Below, piece by piece: positions 21,504-35,462 of a stretch of DNA of 64,000 bases. The DNA lies in NCBI GenBank assembly GCA_036873755.1, contig JAVTVY010039232.1, forward strand, positions 107,892 through 171,891. The letters run 5' to 3'. Below the pieces are notes generated by a model. It saw only the letters and a list, made by a program, of their open reading frames with translations, ran no database searches and had not been told where the DNA came from. How positions within the stretch are numbered: position 1 is the stretch's first letter; the number at the start of each line of letters is the position of its first letter. The DNA comes from Hanleya hanleyi (lineage: Eukaryota > Mollusca > Polyplacophora > Lepidopleurida > Hanleyidae). Made by a program: the position numbers and the translations under genes.

Positions 21504-23967
21504 TGATTTGCTGATATCACCAAATCAGTCGATTTGCTGATATCACCAAATGTTTTGATGATATCACCAACTGGTTACCGTATATTTTTGATGTGGAGAG
21601 GCTTCATTAATCTCTACCAGTATCTTGATTTCACATAAATAAAATTTATCTCGGCTCTTGTGGAGAACAAAAAACTCCAATGTACCATGGGTTATCTTCC
21701 AGCCACATATTGGAGTGCTAATTGGTTGATTTGAATTTAAGAAGAATCGCTGCATATATTTCATGGCTAAACTGATAGGATATCCAGCCAATGTTGAAAT
21801 TCCTGATGATGTCCATTATATAAAAGTTATGAAGAGTGATCATTCAATCTTGTTCAGAATATAGATTTTCTGGTTTCTTCTTTCAGGTCCAAATAAACAC
21901 CAGAGTGCTGTAACCTGCCTCCAGTTTAACAAAAGATATCATTAAATATGGCGGAACGTGAAAATAAGCCTAAATGTTAATGGCTGCTCCCTTCTCATCC
22001 TGTTGTCTGATAATTTCTACCTTGTGGTGAAGCTATATCTGCCGACAAATCACATGCAATATATATTACGGTACTTAAAGAACGAGGCAATAACAATAAC
22101 ACCTATCAAACCTCTGGCATATACCTTACGCCAATCTTTATTAATAAACGACAAATAGAATCATGAATATAAGGGCATTCAAATAGATATACAGCAGGGA
22201 AGATAAACTTTTCCATCGCGGGTTATTGACTTGTAGACACAAATTCATTAGATCTGCATTTGAGTATAATCGGGGTGAGGCGAAAGGGGATAATGATTTC
22301 GGGAAAGCCGGTCAGCATGGAGCATGGTATATTAAGGCAGAGCCGATTGTCGTGCTTCTTCACTGGTTAGCTTTTAGGGCAGGACATAAGGCATAGCCAC
22401 ACATACAACAATAAATTATTCTCTATGACGCTTTACTGACCCGTAACAGGAGACCAGGCTGTTGCGATAAAGACAGAACTAACCAAGCCTCAATGAAGTC
22501 ATATGGCTTCTTTTTATCTTTATATGATGTGGGTACTCTAATGAAATAGTACTAATTACAAGCGTCTAGTCCGTCATTCATAATCCAGCCGTCGTCCATT
22601 AGAGAATATCCGCGTCTATAATCCAAAGACCTATTCCATATTCCATATAACAGTATTAGCACCAAATTCAAAAAGACAATCATAGTATACATAAACATAG
22701 GCTTGTTTCCTGCAAGAGAGAAGCGGTCAACAGTTTTCAATGATGCCGGCAAGACATCATGATGTTCCAAAAATATCAAATCCGTATCGCTGATCAGTAT
22801 TCTTAATCCATAATATTCGTTGTAAAGTCGTCATCTAAAGAATGATGTATCTCAGTCACGCTTTGATTGTGACTGTTCATATGAGTACCATGAGGATCTT
22901 GAAGTACATGGGTTCATACGGCCCCTAGCCCCGGGTTAAGCGGAATTAGACACAAGTTACGCAACGTAGCGCCATAGATCTTGCACGCTACGTTCGTATT
23001 TTGCTATCAGCATGCGATATGTATCGCCAAATTTGAGAAACTTTGAGTGTAGGCGCTTGGTGGAATAGCCCTGTTTTATAAGTTTCTGCAACAATGTTTT
23101 GTGACGTTGATTAAAATCATCACATCTAACACAGGATCTAGCAAATGCTACTAAGCGAGATATGTATACGCCATATGCAGGTCCCACTGGAATATTACTA
23201 TCCAGAAAGGGATAGTTTACGATGTCGAAATTGTAATCATCTCTTTTGTCATAAAGTCGACGAGAGAGACTGCCGATACAGATTGAAACAGTGTGGCATT
23301 ATTTATCTAAGCATGTCCCCTGTAAATTCAGTATGATCTCAAGCGCTATTTGTTGAACATTCCGATCACTTTTCAATTCTGTGTTATATCTATGTTGACC
23401 TCACAGAAACTCGTGTGCGAGGTAGGTCCACCACAGTAGTTAATTGTCCAATGGTTAGGACCTACAGGTCAGCCGCCGCTAATGGGGGCAAAAATAGTGA
23501 AGCGAGCCTGTGAAACGGAACATGCGCTGTGACGAAGTTTATTGTCATTCTGAACAGGGAGCCTTCCATGTTATGGTTCATACTTTGACCTTCCACCATA
23601 TTTAATGATATCATCAAATATAAAGTATTTGCAGATATCATCAAATCATTTGCTGATATCAGCAAATCAATTGCTGATATCATCAAATCATTTGATGATA
23701 TCAGCAAATCATTTGCTGATATCAACAAATAAAGCGTTTTTGATGATATCATCGAATGATTTGCTGATATCAGCAAATCATTTGATGATATCAGCAAATC
23801 AGCTGCAGATATCATCAAATGATTTGGTGATATCAGCAAATATTTGCTGATATCAACAAATATTTCCTGATATCAGCAAATATTTGATGATATCAGTAAA
23901 TCATTTCATGATATCAGCAAATATTTGATGACATCACCAAATACTGAATAAAAAGTAAAACGGCTTG
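21504..23967. mobile_element. DNA element with palindromic arrays, copy 2 (left end missing)
   Basis: It begins inside the left array at the duplication breakpoint (only ~70 bases of array, 21504-21570), then has a unit-specific stretch 21571-21940. From 21948 ('atggcggaacgtg') it follows copy 1. An RT-element fragment is inserted at 22551-23281. The right array is 23600-23945 and the right TIR ends at 23967. Confidence 0.7.
22551..23281 (-). mobile_element. 5'-truncated YIDD-type RT element in unit 2
   Basis: A minus-strand copy of 2391-3100, with the C-terminal RT frame at 22957-23187 ('PAYGVYISRLVAFARSC') and the same 3' end at 22551. The hairpin is kept (arms 22853-22859, 22869-22875). 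It interrupts sequence that is continuous in units 1 and 3. Confidence 0.8.
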
Positions 23968-24002
23968 CCATACTCCCGCTCGTTATTGACTGCGAACGAA
24001 TC

Positions 24003-26620
24003 TCTAGCATTTGATTTGATTTGATTTTTATTCACCACATATTAATGCTCACAAACTGTAAGAGGCGGGAATAAAGCCCCATGGGGCTTGTTCTATCCCT
24101 AATACATGTAATATGCGAAAATTTATAGTCTTGATATACAACATAGTTTAAGAATTATTATATCAGGCGCATATATGTGTATGGAGACAGGTCAGTCTTC
24201 AAGCAGATATGATTTAAGGCTTGATTTGAATAGTGAAGTAGATGATGTGGATTCAATTAAGGAGGGTAATTTATTCCACTCACGGGTCCAGCTATTTTAT
24301 TGGTGTAGAAGGACAGGTTTGTCCAATAAAACGGCCTAGCTATATTAAATTGATGTTCTCTTGTTTGATAGTGATGTACTGTTGATTGTTTTGTAAAATA
24401 GTGTCTAAAGGCTTTAGGCAGTTGAGTTGAGCAGTAGAAAAATGTGTGGGCTATCAACAGTAAAAGGTGAGTATTTAGTTTATTCAGCTGTAAAATCTGG
24501 GTTTTCCGGAATAGGGGTAAAACAAATTTAAATATTTAAATTTCTCGATAATGGATATGGGAGACCCATGTTAAATATTTAAATCTTCTCTCTTGCAAGA
24601 AACAAGCCTATGTTTATGTACACAATGATTGTCTTTTTGAATTTGATGCTAATACTGTTATATGGAATATGGAATAGGTCTTTGGATTATGGACGCGGAT
24701 ATTCTCTAATGGACGACGGCTGGATTATGAATGACGGACTAGACGCTCGTAATTCAGTATGGTCTACTTTATTTGAAAATGTTATAAGTCGTATTGCACG
24801 TTTTTGGAGTAAGGTCAAAGGTTTAAGATGACTAGTGTATGTGTTTCCCCAAAGAGTACTACAATACGATAGATATATAATGTATAGTATATTTTTGTTA
24901 ACGGATTTCTTAATATGATTGAGTAGTCCTATATTCCTGGAAACTTTCTTACAAATATAATGGATATGGGAGACCCATGTTAAGTTATTATTAATATAAA
25001 TACCGAGAAATTTAAAGTTTTGAACTACCTCTATTTCGTTTCCGGAGATTTGTAAATTTCCTAATTCAGTATCTGGTCTTCTCGAATGTGCTATAGATAC
25101 GGCTTTATAATCATAAATTTAGTTTTGTCGATATTAAGGGATAATCGATTGGAGCACAACCACTGGTACAATTTACATAACTCTTGGGACATTATGCCTG
25201 CAGCATCTTGAAGATTTTCAGAAGAACATGTTACGCTTGTGTCATCTGCAAATAAGACAAATTTTAGCCCGTCCATCGCGTTGGTTATATCATTAATATA
25301 AACTAAGAAAAGAAGTGGTCCTAAAATTGACCCCTGGGGCACATCGTAAAAGTTAGGAGCGAGTTTTGATAAACAACCATTATACTTTACGGTCTGCATT
25401 CTGTTAACCATTGATTAGATACGCCACGAAATCCATAATGTTCCAGTTTAGCTAATAAAATCTCGTGATTGACTGTGTCAAACGCTTTTGACAGATCCAA
25501 AATGTAGCTATACTATACTGCTTGGATTTCTTAGCGGTAACAAATAAATCGTACAGTGTACATGCTGCTAGCGTCGTTGAATGATTTGCCCTAAAGCCGT
25601 ATTGAGCATCGGAGATTATATTCGAGTTCAATAGTCTGTAATAGCTGTTGCTGTAACCTTCTCTAAAATTTTGCTAAAACAGGGTAGCACATATATTGGT
25701 CTGTAGTTCGAGAAAATATGCGGGTCTCCTGCCTTGAAAATTGGCGTTACTTTTGCAATCTTCAGGGGGTCTGGTACAACACCAGATGACAAAGATAAAT
25801 TTATGATATATGATAAAGGGGTGGAGATATAATTACAAACACGCTTAACCATGGAAGACCGTATATCGTCTATGCCAGATGCAGCCGATTTCAGTTGTAA
25901 TATGATTTGCTTTACCTCCACAGGAGAAATAGTTGGAAACTGGAAGTGGTGAAGAATTCTATCATGTAAATAGTCACTAAAATGTGTTGTGGAATTGGGG
26001 ATTCGAGAATCCAAATTAGATGATACAAAGCCAAAGTATTTATTAAATTTTTCTGCTATATGTTTCTTATCAGAGATATCATGTCCATTATCAATGAAAG
26101 ATGTTGGTAACTGAGATTTGTTGTTCCTATTTAGCATTTGGTTCAAGATTTTCCATGTCCCTTTAATATCTTGCTTAATAGCAGTAAATTTTTCTTCAAA
26201 TTAACTCTTTTTAGCCAATCTAATTGTATTGTTTAATTTATTTCTAAAGTTTCTATACTGCATACGGGTTTCGTTATTCGCTTTAATTAAATAATTTTGA
26301 TAAAGATAGTTTTTTCGATGTATTAAATTAAGTATCCTATGTGTGATCCACGGCTTAATGATTTTTGTTTTAGAAAATGTATGTGATACTAATGGGAAAT
26401 ATTCGTCATATACGGCACAGAATTTAGACGAAAAGCAATCGAATGCCAAATTCGTATCATTAATATTGGTAATATCTACCCAACTAGTATCAGCAATTCT
26501 TTGAGCGAACAAATCTTCCTGCTCCTGGTTGTATATTCGGTATGTAACTTCTCGGTCAACCGAAGTATTATTTGTTTTTGTCCCCCGCCGCAACGCGGCC
26601 GGGGACTTTAAAATGGTTCT
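24003..26620 (-). pseudogene. Non-LTR retrotransposon RT region, copy 2
   Basis: Same parts as copy 1: linker 26201-~26620, RT N-terminal 25628-26146, core 25091-25411 (FADD) and C-terminal part ~24257-24830. It is interrupted by a plus-strand 3'-end RT-element fragment at about 24520-24753. The frame breaks are at the same places as in copy 1, so it was already dead when duplicated. Confidence 0.85.
24520..24753 (+). mobile_element. 3'-end RT-element copy with filler DNA at its 5' junction
   Basis: The last ~160 bases of the YIDD-type element (24590-24753), preceded by ~70 bases of AT-rich filler. The filler contains 'ataatggatatgggagacccatgtta', a sequence that normally lies ~410 bases downstream (24958). 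Confidence 0.7.
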
Positions 26621-27263
26621 TGCTTCTTTGTGTCCGTGGATGTCCATGGATGTCTGTTTGAATGTTCCGCAAGCGTTAACTTCCAAACGCTTTGTTGGAT
26701 TCTCCCGAAATTCGGCATACGCATTCCTTGCAACAAGACGCCGGTTGCTACTGCATTTCAGCAACATCTGCCTGAAGGTGGCGCCATTCTTTGGGTCCGT
26801 TCCAGTTCATGGATGTCAGGATAACTGCCAAATGCTTTGTCACATTCCTCTGAAATTTGCCATATACATTCCTTGTGACCATGCAGACGTGGGGCTGCAT
26901 GGTATTGCGTTTCAGCAAGATCCACCAGAAGGTGGCGCCACTGGGTCTTGTTCCAATCTTCTGTACATGTCCGTGGATGTCCGTGGCTGTCCAATCAAAT
27001 TCTTCACAAGTGATAACTTCCAAATGCTTTGTCGAATTTCTTTGATATTTGGCATATACACTCCTTGTGACAAGATGTTGATTGGTATATTGCGTTTCAG
27101 AAAGATCTGCCTGTAGGTGACGCCACTAGGGTTCTTTCCGTTCTTTTGTGCTGCAAGCGATAACTTTGAAACGCTTTGAAAGTCTCTTGGAATTGAGTTT
27201 TACCCACTTGTGCATACAGGTGGTGCCCCCTGATGGCAACTTCTAAGTTTGGTTTCCGGGCAA

Positions 27264-28726
27264 TGATTTGCTGATATCACCAAATCAGTCGATTTGCTGA
27301 TATCACCAAATGATTTGATGATATCACCAAATAGTTTGATGATATCAGCAAATCATTTGATGATATCAGCAAATCATTTGATGATATCAGCAAACCATTT
27401 GATGATATCAGCAAATCATTTGATGATATCATCAAATCGAGGGATTTGCTGATATCAGCAAATCATTTGATGATATCGTTAAATATGGCGGAACGTGAAA
27501 ATAGGCCTAAATGTTAATGCCTGCTCCCTTCTCATCCTGTTGTCTGATAATTTATACCTTGTGGTAAAGCTATATCTACCGACAAATCACATGCAATATA
27601 TATTATGGTACTTAAAGAACGAGGCAATAACAATAACACCTATCAAACATCTGGCATATACCTTACGTCAATCTTTATTAATAAACGACAAATAGAATCA
27701 TGAATATAAGGGCATTCAAATAAATATACAGCAGGGAAGATAAACTTTTCCATCGCGGGTTATTGACTTGTAGACACAAATTCATTAGATCTGCATTTGA
27801 GTATAATCGGGGTGAGGCGAAAGGGGATAATGATTTCGGGAAAGCCGGTCAGCATGGAGCATGGTATATTAAGGCAGAGCCGATTGTCGTGCTTCTTCAC
27901 TGGTTAGCTTTTAGGGCAGGACATAAGGCATAGCCACACATACAACAATAAATTATTCTCTATGACCCTTTACTGACCCGTAACAGGAGACTAGGCTGTT
28001 GCGATAAAGACAGAACTAACCAAGCCTCAATGAAGTCATATGGCTTCTTTTTATCTTTATATGATGTGGGTACTCTAATCAAATAGTACTAAAGCCGATA
28101 CAGATTGAAACAGTGTGACATTATTTATCTAAGCATGTCCCCTGTAAATTCAGTATGACCTCAAGCGCTATTTGTTGAACATTCCGATCACTTTTCAATT
28201 CTGTGTTATATCTATGTTGACCTCACAGAAACTCGTGTGCGAGGTAGGTCCACCACAGTAGTTAATTGTCCAATGGTCAGGACCTACAGGTCAGCCGCCG
28301 CTAATGGGGACAGAAATAGTGAAGCGAGCCTGTGAAACGGAACATGCGCTGTGACGAAGTTTATTGTCATTCTGAACAGGGAGCCTTCCATGTTATGGTT
28401 CATACTTTGACCTTCCACCATATTTAAAGATATCATCAAATATAAAGTATTTGCTGATATCATCAAATCATTTGCTGATATCATCAAATCATTTGCTGAT
28501 ATCATCAAATCATTTGATGATATCAGCAAATCATTTGCTGATATCAACAAATAAAGTGTTTTTGATGATATCATCAAATGATTTGGTGATATCAGCAAAT
28601 ATTTGCTGATATCAACAAATATTTGCTGATATCAGCAAATATTTGATGATATCATTAAATCATTTCATGATATCAGCAAATATTTGATGACATCACCAAA
28701 TACTGAATAAAAAGTAAAACGGCTTG
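27264..28726. mobile_element. DNA element with palindromic arrays, copy 3 (left end missing)
   Basis: The left array is 27264-27485 and starts at the duplication breakpoint. The core runs from 27485, the right array is 28425-28705 and the right TIR ends at 28726. There is no internal duplication and no RT insertion. Confidence 0.7.
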
Positions 28727-28763
28727 CCATACTCCCGCTCGTTATTGACTGCGAACGAATCTC

Positions 28764-31125
28764 TAGGATTTGATTTGATTTGATTTTTATTGACCACATA
28801 TTAATGCTCACAAACTGTAAGAGGCGGGAATAAAGCCCCATGGGGCTTGTTCTATCCCTAATACATGTAATATTCGAAAATTTGTAGTCTTGATATACAA
28901 CATAGTTTAACAATTATTACATCAGGTCAGTCTTCAAGCAGATATGATTTAAGGCTTGATTTGAATAGTGAAGTAGATGATGTGGATTCAATTAAGGAGG
29001 GTAATTTATTCCACTCACGGGTCCAGCTATTTTATTGGCGTAGAAGGACAGGTTTGTCCGATAAAACGGCCTAGCTATATTAAATTGATGTTCTCTTGTT
29101 TGATAGTGATGTACTGTTGATTGTTTTGTAAAATAGTGTCTAAAGGCTTTAGGCAGTTGGGTTGAGCAATAGAAAAATTTGTGGGCTATCAACAGTAAAA
29201 GGTGAGTATTTAGTTTATTCAGCTGTAAAATCTGGGTTTTCCGGAATAGGGGTTCAGTGTGGTCTACTTTATTTAAAAATGTTATAAGTCGTATTGCACG
29301 TTTTTGGAGTAAGGTCAAAGGTTTAAGATGACTAGTGTATGTGTTTCTCCAAAGAGTACTACAATACGATAGATATATAATGTATAGTATATTTTTGTTA
29401 ACGGATTTCTTAATATGATTGAGTAGTCCTATATTCCTGGAAACTTTCTTACAAATATAATGGATATGGGAGACCCATGTTAAGTTATTATTAATATAAA
29501 TACCGAGAAATTTAAAGTTTTGAACTACCTCTATTTCGTTTCCGGAGATTTGTAAATTTCCTAATTCAGTATCTGGTCTTCTCGAATGTGCTATAGATAC
29601 GGTTTTATAATCATGAATTTGGTTTTGTCGATATTAAGGGATAATCGATTGGAGCACAACCACTGGTACAATTTACATAACTCTTGGGACATTATGCCTG
29701 CAGCATCTTGAAGATTTTCAGAAGAACATGTTACGCTTGTGTCATCTGCAAATAAGACAAATTTTAGCCCGTCCGTCGCGTTGGTTACATCATTAATATA
29801 AACTAAGAAAATAATTGGTCCTAAAATTGACCCCTGGGGCACACCGTTAAAGTTAGGAGCGAGTTTTCATAAACAACCATTATACTTTACGGTCTGCATT
29901 CTGTTAACCATTGATTAGATACGCCACGAAATCCATAATGTTCCAGTTTAGCTAATAAAATCTCGTGATTGACTGTGTCAAACGCTTTTGACAGATCCAA
30001 AATGTAGCTATACTATACTGCTTGGATTTCTTAGCGGTAACAAATAAATCGTACAGTGTACATGCTGCTAGCGTCGTTGAATGATTTGCCCTAAAGCCGT
30101 ATTGAGCATCGGAGATTATATTCGAGTTCAATAGTCTGTAATAGCTGTTGCTGTAACCTTCTCTAAAATTTTGCTAAAACAGGGTAGCACAGATATTGGT
30201 CTGTAGTTCGAGAAAATATGCGGGTCTCCTGCCTTGAAAATTGGCGTTACTTTTGCAATCTTCAGAGGGTCTGGTACAACACCAGATGACAAAGATAAAT
30301 TTATGATATATGATAAAGGGGTGGAGATATAATTACAAACACGCTTAACCATGGAAGACCGTATATCGTCTATGCCAGATGCAGCCGATTTCAGTTGTAA
30401 TATGATTTGCTTTATCTCCACAGGAGAAATAGTTGTAAACTTGAAGTCGTGAAGAATTCTATCATGCAAATAGTCACTAAAATGTGTTGTGGAATTGGGG
30501 ATTCGAGAATCCAAATTAGATGGTACAGAGCCAAAGTATATTTATTAAATTTTTCTGCTATATGTTTCTTATCAGAGATATCATGTCCATTATCAATGAA
30601 AGATGTTGGTAACTGAGATTTGTTGTTCCTATTTAGCATTTGGTTCAAGATTTTCCATGTCCCTTTAATATCTTGCTTAATAGCAGTAAATTTTTCTTCA
30701 AATTAACTCTTTTTAGCCAGTCTAATTGTATGGTTTAATTTATTTCTAAAGCTTCTATACTGCATACGGGTTTCGTTATTGCTTTAATTAAATAATTTCG
30801 ATAAAGATAGTTTTTTCGATGTATTAAATTAAGTATCCCATGTGTGATCCACGGCTTAATGATTTTTGTTTTAGAAAATGTATGTGATACTAATGGGAAA
30901 TATTCGTCATATACGGCACAGAATTTAGACGAAAAGCAATCGAATGCCAAATTCGTATCATTAATATTGGTAATATCTACCCAACTAGTATCAGCAATTC
31001 TTTGAGCGAACAAATCTTCCTGCTCCTGGTTGTATATTCGGTATGTAACTTCTCGGTCAACCGAAGTATTATTTGTTTTTGTCCCCCGCCGCAACGCGGC
31101 CGGGGACTTTAAAATGGTTCTTGCT
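28764..31125 (-). pseudogene. Non-LTR retrotransposon RT region, copy 3
   Basis: Linker ~30735-31125, RT N-terminal part 30128-30648 (with an extra frameshift near 30535), core 29591-29842 (FADD; N-terminal part interrupted) and C-terminal part 28992-29318. The same 3' end and flank as copies 1 and 2 show that this is DNA duplication rather than independent insertion. Confidence 0.85.
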
Positions 31126-31129
31126 TCTT

Positions 31130-32700
31130 TGTGTCCGTGGATGTCCATGGATGTCTGTTTGAATGTTCCGCAAGCGATAACTTCCAAACGCTTTGTTGGA
31201 TTCTCCCGAAATTCGGCATACGCATTCCTTGCAACAAGACGCCGGTTGCTACTGCATTTCAGCAACATCTGCTTGAAGGTGGCGCCATTCTTTGGGTCCG
31301 TTCCAGTTCATGGATGTCAGGATAACTTCCAAATGCTTTGTCACATTCCTCTGAAATTTGCCATATACATTCCTTGTGACCATGCAGACAAGTGATAACT
31401 TCCAAATGCTTCAATGTCGAATTTCTTTGATATTTGGCATATACACTCCTTGTGACAAGATGTTGATTGGTATTGCGTTTCAGAAAGATCTGCCTGTAGG
31501 TGACGCCACTAGGGTTCTTTCCGTTCTTTTGTGCTGCAAGCGATAACTTTGAAACGCTTTGAAAGTCTCTTGGAATTGAGTTTTACCCACTTGTGCATAC
31601 AGGTGGTGCCCCCTGATGGCAACTTCTAAGTTTGGTTTCCGGGCAATAACTTGAGAACTGCTCATCGGATTCTTCCCAAATTAGGCATGCACACATTGTA
31701 CCTTGCCATGAGATGTTGCTCGGGATTGCGTTTCATCCACTTCTGCTTACAGGTGACGCCACCTGGTGACAAAATCTGAAATTTGTTTTCGGCCAATAAC
31801 TTGAGAACTGCATGCTCATCGGATTCTTCTCAAATTTAGCATGCATGTACCATGCCAGGAGATGTTGCATGAGATTGACTTTCACTCATTTGCACTTACA
31901 GGTGGCACCACCTGGTGGCAAAATCCCAAATTTGTTTCCGGATAATACATGTATCATGACATAAGATGTCGCTTGAGATTGCGTTTCGCCCACTTGCGCC
32001 TGCAGGTGGCGTCACCTGGTGTGAAAATCAAAATTTGTTTTCGGCAATTAACTTGAGAACTGTTCATGGAAATCTCCTCAAATTTAGCATGCATGTACCA
32101 TGCCAGGAGATGTTGCGTTTGATTGCCTTTCGCTCACTTGTACTTACAGGTGGTGCCACCTGGTGGCAAAATTCCAAATTTGTTTCGGGGTAATAACTTG
32201 AGAACTGCTCATCAGATTCTTCTTAAATTTGGTATGAATATACCATGACAAGATGTCGCTTGGGATTGCGTTCCGCCTACTGCGCCTACAGGTGGCACCA
32301 CCTTGTGTCAAAATCTAAACTTGATTTCGCTCATCGGATTCTTCTCCAATTTGGTATGCAGATACCGTCCCTTAGGATTGTTTGTCGCCTGCTTCTGCCT
32401 ACAGGTGGCAACACCTGGTGGAAAAATACGAAATTTGTTTTCCAGGCAATAACTTGAAGACCCCTCGTCAGATTCTTCTCAAAGTTCGTATGCTGATACC
32501 ATGCCATGAGATGGTGCCACGGATTGAGTTTCGCCCACTTACACCTACAGTTAGTAACACCTTGTGGCAAATTTAAAATTTGGTTTCCGAGCAATAGGTT
32601 GAGGACACCTTCAGGTTCTCGTCAAATCTGGTTTGCAGATAATATGCCTTGAGATGTCGCTTGGGGTTGCATCTCGATTACATAATACCCATGTTTCACT
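31130..32700. repeat. ~150-bp satellite array inside the non-LTR element
   Basis: Units containing 'taacttgagaactg', 'attgcgtttcgcccact' and 'ggtggcrccacctggtgg' start near 31648, 31797, 32046, 32199 and 32448. The first part (31130-31646) matches the arrays at 20880 and 26630. The array sits between the endonuclease and RT halves of the minus-strand element. Confidence 0.8.
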
Positions 32701-32822
32701 GCATGGAAACTATATCACAGCAGCAATCAACATTCAGTCAGTCGTTCTGAGTTGATCTTAAAACTTGGGGAGGCAGAAAGACCCTTCAGCATCCCACGCC
32801 TATGAAGTAGCAGTTGCCTACC

Positions 32823-33600
32823 TCATGTATCCTCTGAGACCAACAATGCTAAAAAATATTGCTGCCATTTCGGCGGGGGACCTAGCATCCTCTGGCTGCT
32901 TGTTGTATTTAGAATGTGGAAAACAGGAAAGTGATCGGTGATTTCTGTCAGAAATATATCGGAAAGGAGGTTATCCCTGTGAAAATTTGTAAAAATATTG
33001 TTAATCAATGTGGCTGAGTGAGAGGTAACTCTCGTTGCTTTTGTTATCTGTGGGAAAAATAATTTGACTTTAATATGTGAAGAAATTCATTTGAGAGCTT
33101 ATGTTTTTCGGTCTTGAAAAGATCTACATTAAAATCGCCCATAATAATACATTTATTATTTTCTACATCCTTATGTTTTAGTACTAGTTCAAGGTAACGG
33201 TTTAATACATGGAGATTTTTACCAGGTGGTCGGTAAACAATGCCGACGATATATTTGGTGCTGTTGCATTCGAGTTCCACAAATAGTGATTCATATTCAC
33301 CATCCTTGTCTCTGTGTGAAAGACCATCGTGAATATGACATTTTGTAATATTATCATTTACATAAAAAATTACACCACCCCCTTTCTTCTTGTCCCGCGA
33401 CGACGGAAACGGTTTGTATCCTGGAATTTCGAACAGAGTTTCTGTTGCAGGATTGAGCCAGCTTTCAGAAAACCCCAAAATGGAGAAGTGGTGTTTTAGA
33501 TTGGAAAGGAACCACTAATTTCAGTAAAGTGTCGATTAATACTCCGGGCGTTGAGGTGAGTTGAGAACAATTGTGTTCTACTATTTATATTTTGAGAATC
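32823..33600 (-). pseudogene. AP-type endonuclease domain of the non-LTR element
   Basis: The frame 33044-33478 holds an exonuclease-endonuclease-phosphatase fold signature: 'GFSESWLN', 'KKGGGVIFYVND', 'VGIVYRPPG' and 'CIIMGDFNVD'. The frame 32823-33008 holds the end ('SDIFLTEITDHFPVF'). The D/N of GDFN and the DH of TDHF are the catalytic positions of the family. The N-terminus reaches ~33600 in a broken frame. Together with 28764-31125 this would be one element, split by the satellite array. Confidence 0.8.
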
Positions 33601-35462
33601 ACATTCACATAGGATAGTATATAGGAAGCCGTAACGAGCTCTCCTGCTCGTTATGCTATTAATGACGACTTATTACCGTTGATAGTAGACCCCTATAGCC
33701 ACGTTTGGCTGCTTTCGGCAAGGCGTCGTTGAACCACGTCACAGCGGCGACCTCCAGGCTCGGCGGCACCTACCCCACGGCACAGACCCGAGAAACGAAT
33801 TAACAGGCTCAGTGTTGGTAAATGCAATGTTATATAAATGTGTGAAGAGTTTACAGATACAATTCTCCGATGATATGATATTGTGAAGATCTCCGATAAT
33901 ATAATATTGTGAAGATACCCGTGGGCGGGCCTATTTCCACGCTAGTGCGTTATCTCATTTACAGTACCGAGTTGATCGAAGCAGGGCTAATGATCCACCG
34001 GTGTGTGTTGGTGAGCAATAATATAAAAAAATCCCAGACGAAGGTAGTCTGAAGGTACAATGTTATTTGGATGTCCGCTGGTCTGATAAACAGTGTATGT
34101 AATTGTAAACTAAGGCTTCATGTGTGTATGGAGGGGTATAATAATATACGAACCGAAGTTGTGCTAACGGACTGTAAGCAAATGTATTATGTGCAAATTA
34201 TGCTCTGCAACTTTGCGTGTTGCGATGTTTATAATCAGCAAGGGGTGTGTGATATATGATTAATCGGTCAACACTATGGAAAAATATTCACTCATGGACT
34301 CAGAGGACTACACCATATGCCAACTAAAACCGGAGTCACGACATGAAATGCCACGTACGACCTGGTCTCTCGGGCATAAACTGCTGATCAACAAGTTATA
34401 TTTCCCTGTGTCTAAAACCTTCCCACTGTAAGAACTATCCAACCTGAGCCGGAGTGACAAGTCACCTAGCCTCTCGTGGAAAGTAATTACTGACAGCTTA
34501 AAGGAATAGCTAGTGTAATAATAACTCATTATCGCGCCTTCAAAAGCACATACATATTCATACACGCATAAATACATTAAAATAACAATGTAATTTACAT
34601 GGTAGGCTCGGCAAGAGTTTCTTCTGATGTGGGTCGGGAATACTCTTTCGGCTATATCTTTATTTCTGTACGGTAATTAAAGATTTTTCTATATACTTTG
34701 GAAGTGTTGGAATATAACGGCTCTCAATATCAATGTAACTCCGCTGCCTCGACGACTTTAGTTTATTTCGACACTTCCTAGTCTTTGTTTGCGAAGGTCA
34801 TACATATTGGTGAATCTATAGAACAGTCGGCCCTCAATATCAAGGTAACTCCGCTATTCGATATTTCAGCTGAAGCTGAAAATATCTCCATGAACTTTTG
34901 ATCTTCTCAGGATGTAATTTTATATGTAATGGTAGACTAATATTCAGTGGATTTGATATAAGATATTAAGATGGTGTATATCTATATTCATTGAGAGAGG
35001 TTTAGGATCTAATGAAAGTTCGTGTGAAACACGGGAGAATGAGCATTTCCCGAATACATGTGTAACACATAAATTGGTACTCACAGGGCTTCAGATCTCC
35101 CTAATTTGGACACACCCTCTATTAGGCATGACAATCTTTTTAAGGATTGGACAGAGGGTGGGGCATATACCCATGAAGGATGAGCAATCAGGAATCATCC
35201 CTGGTAGTAGTACTTCTGAGAAGGGATTTCTTTACCAATGGACGAAACCCAGTGTAAAGCAACACCAACTTTATTTTGTGTTTCACGAACCCGCCGAAAT
35301 AAAAAAATTGAACATCAGAATAGAAATACAATTTCAAAATGCTCCCTTCTCTACAAAAGTTTGAACATAAAGATTTCACGCGAACTTATTTGGAAGACAA
35401 CCACAGACACAATGAAGATGAGAATGTTGTTGCCAGTTAAAAGTATTTGACTTAACATACAG
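33601..35462. other. No gene seen
   Basis: AT-rich sequence with ORFs below 100 codons and no recognisable domain. A short phrase 'ctcaatatcaaggtaactccgct' occurs twice (about 34724 and 34833). Confidence 0.4.

Larger units (their letters stand above)
16764..31646 (+). repeat. Direct triplication of a 4.4-5.8-kb segment
   Basis: Unit starts are 16764, 21504 and 27264, and the third unit ends at 31646. Each unit runs from inside the left palindromic array of the DNA element, through the element and the minus-strand non-LTR remnant, to the satellite sequence 'ggtttccgggcaa'. Units 1 and 2 end by joining straight to the next array; unit 3 continues into more satellite. Unit 2 is longer because two RT-element fragments inserted into it (22551-23281 and ~24520-24753). 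Identity between units is very high by eye. Confidence 0.85.

Noticed and set aside
23462..23850. Frames of 'LLISANDLMIS' repeats on both strands
   Set aside because: By-product of the TGATATCA palindromic arrays.
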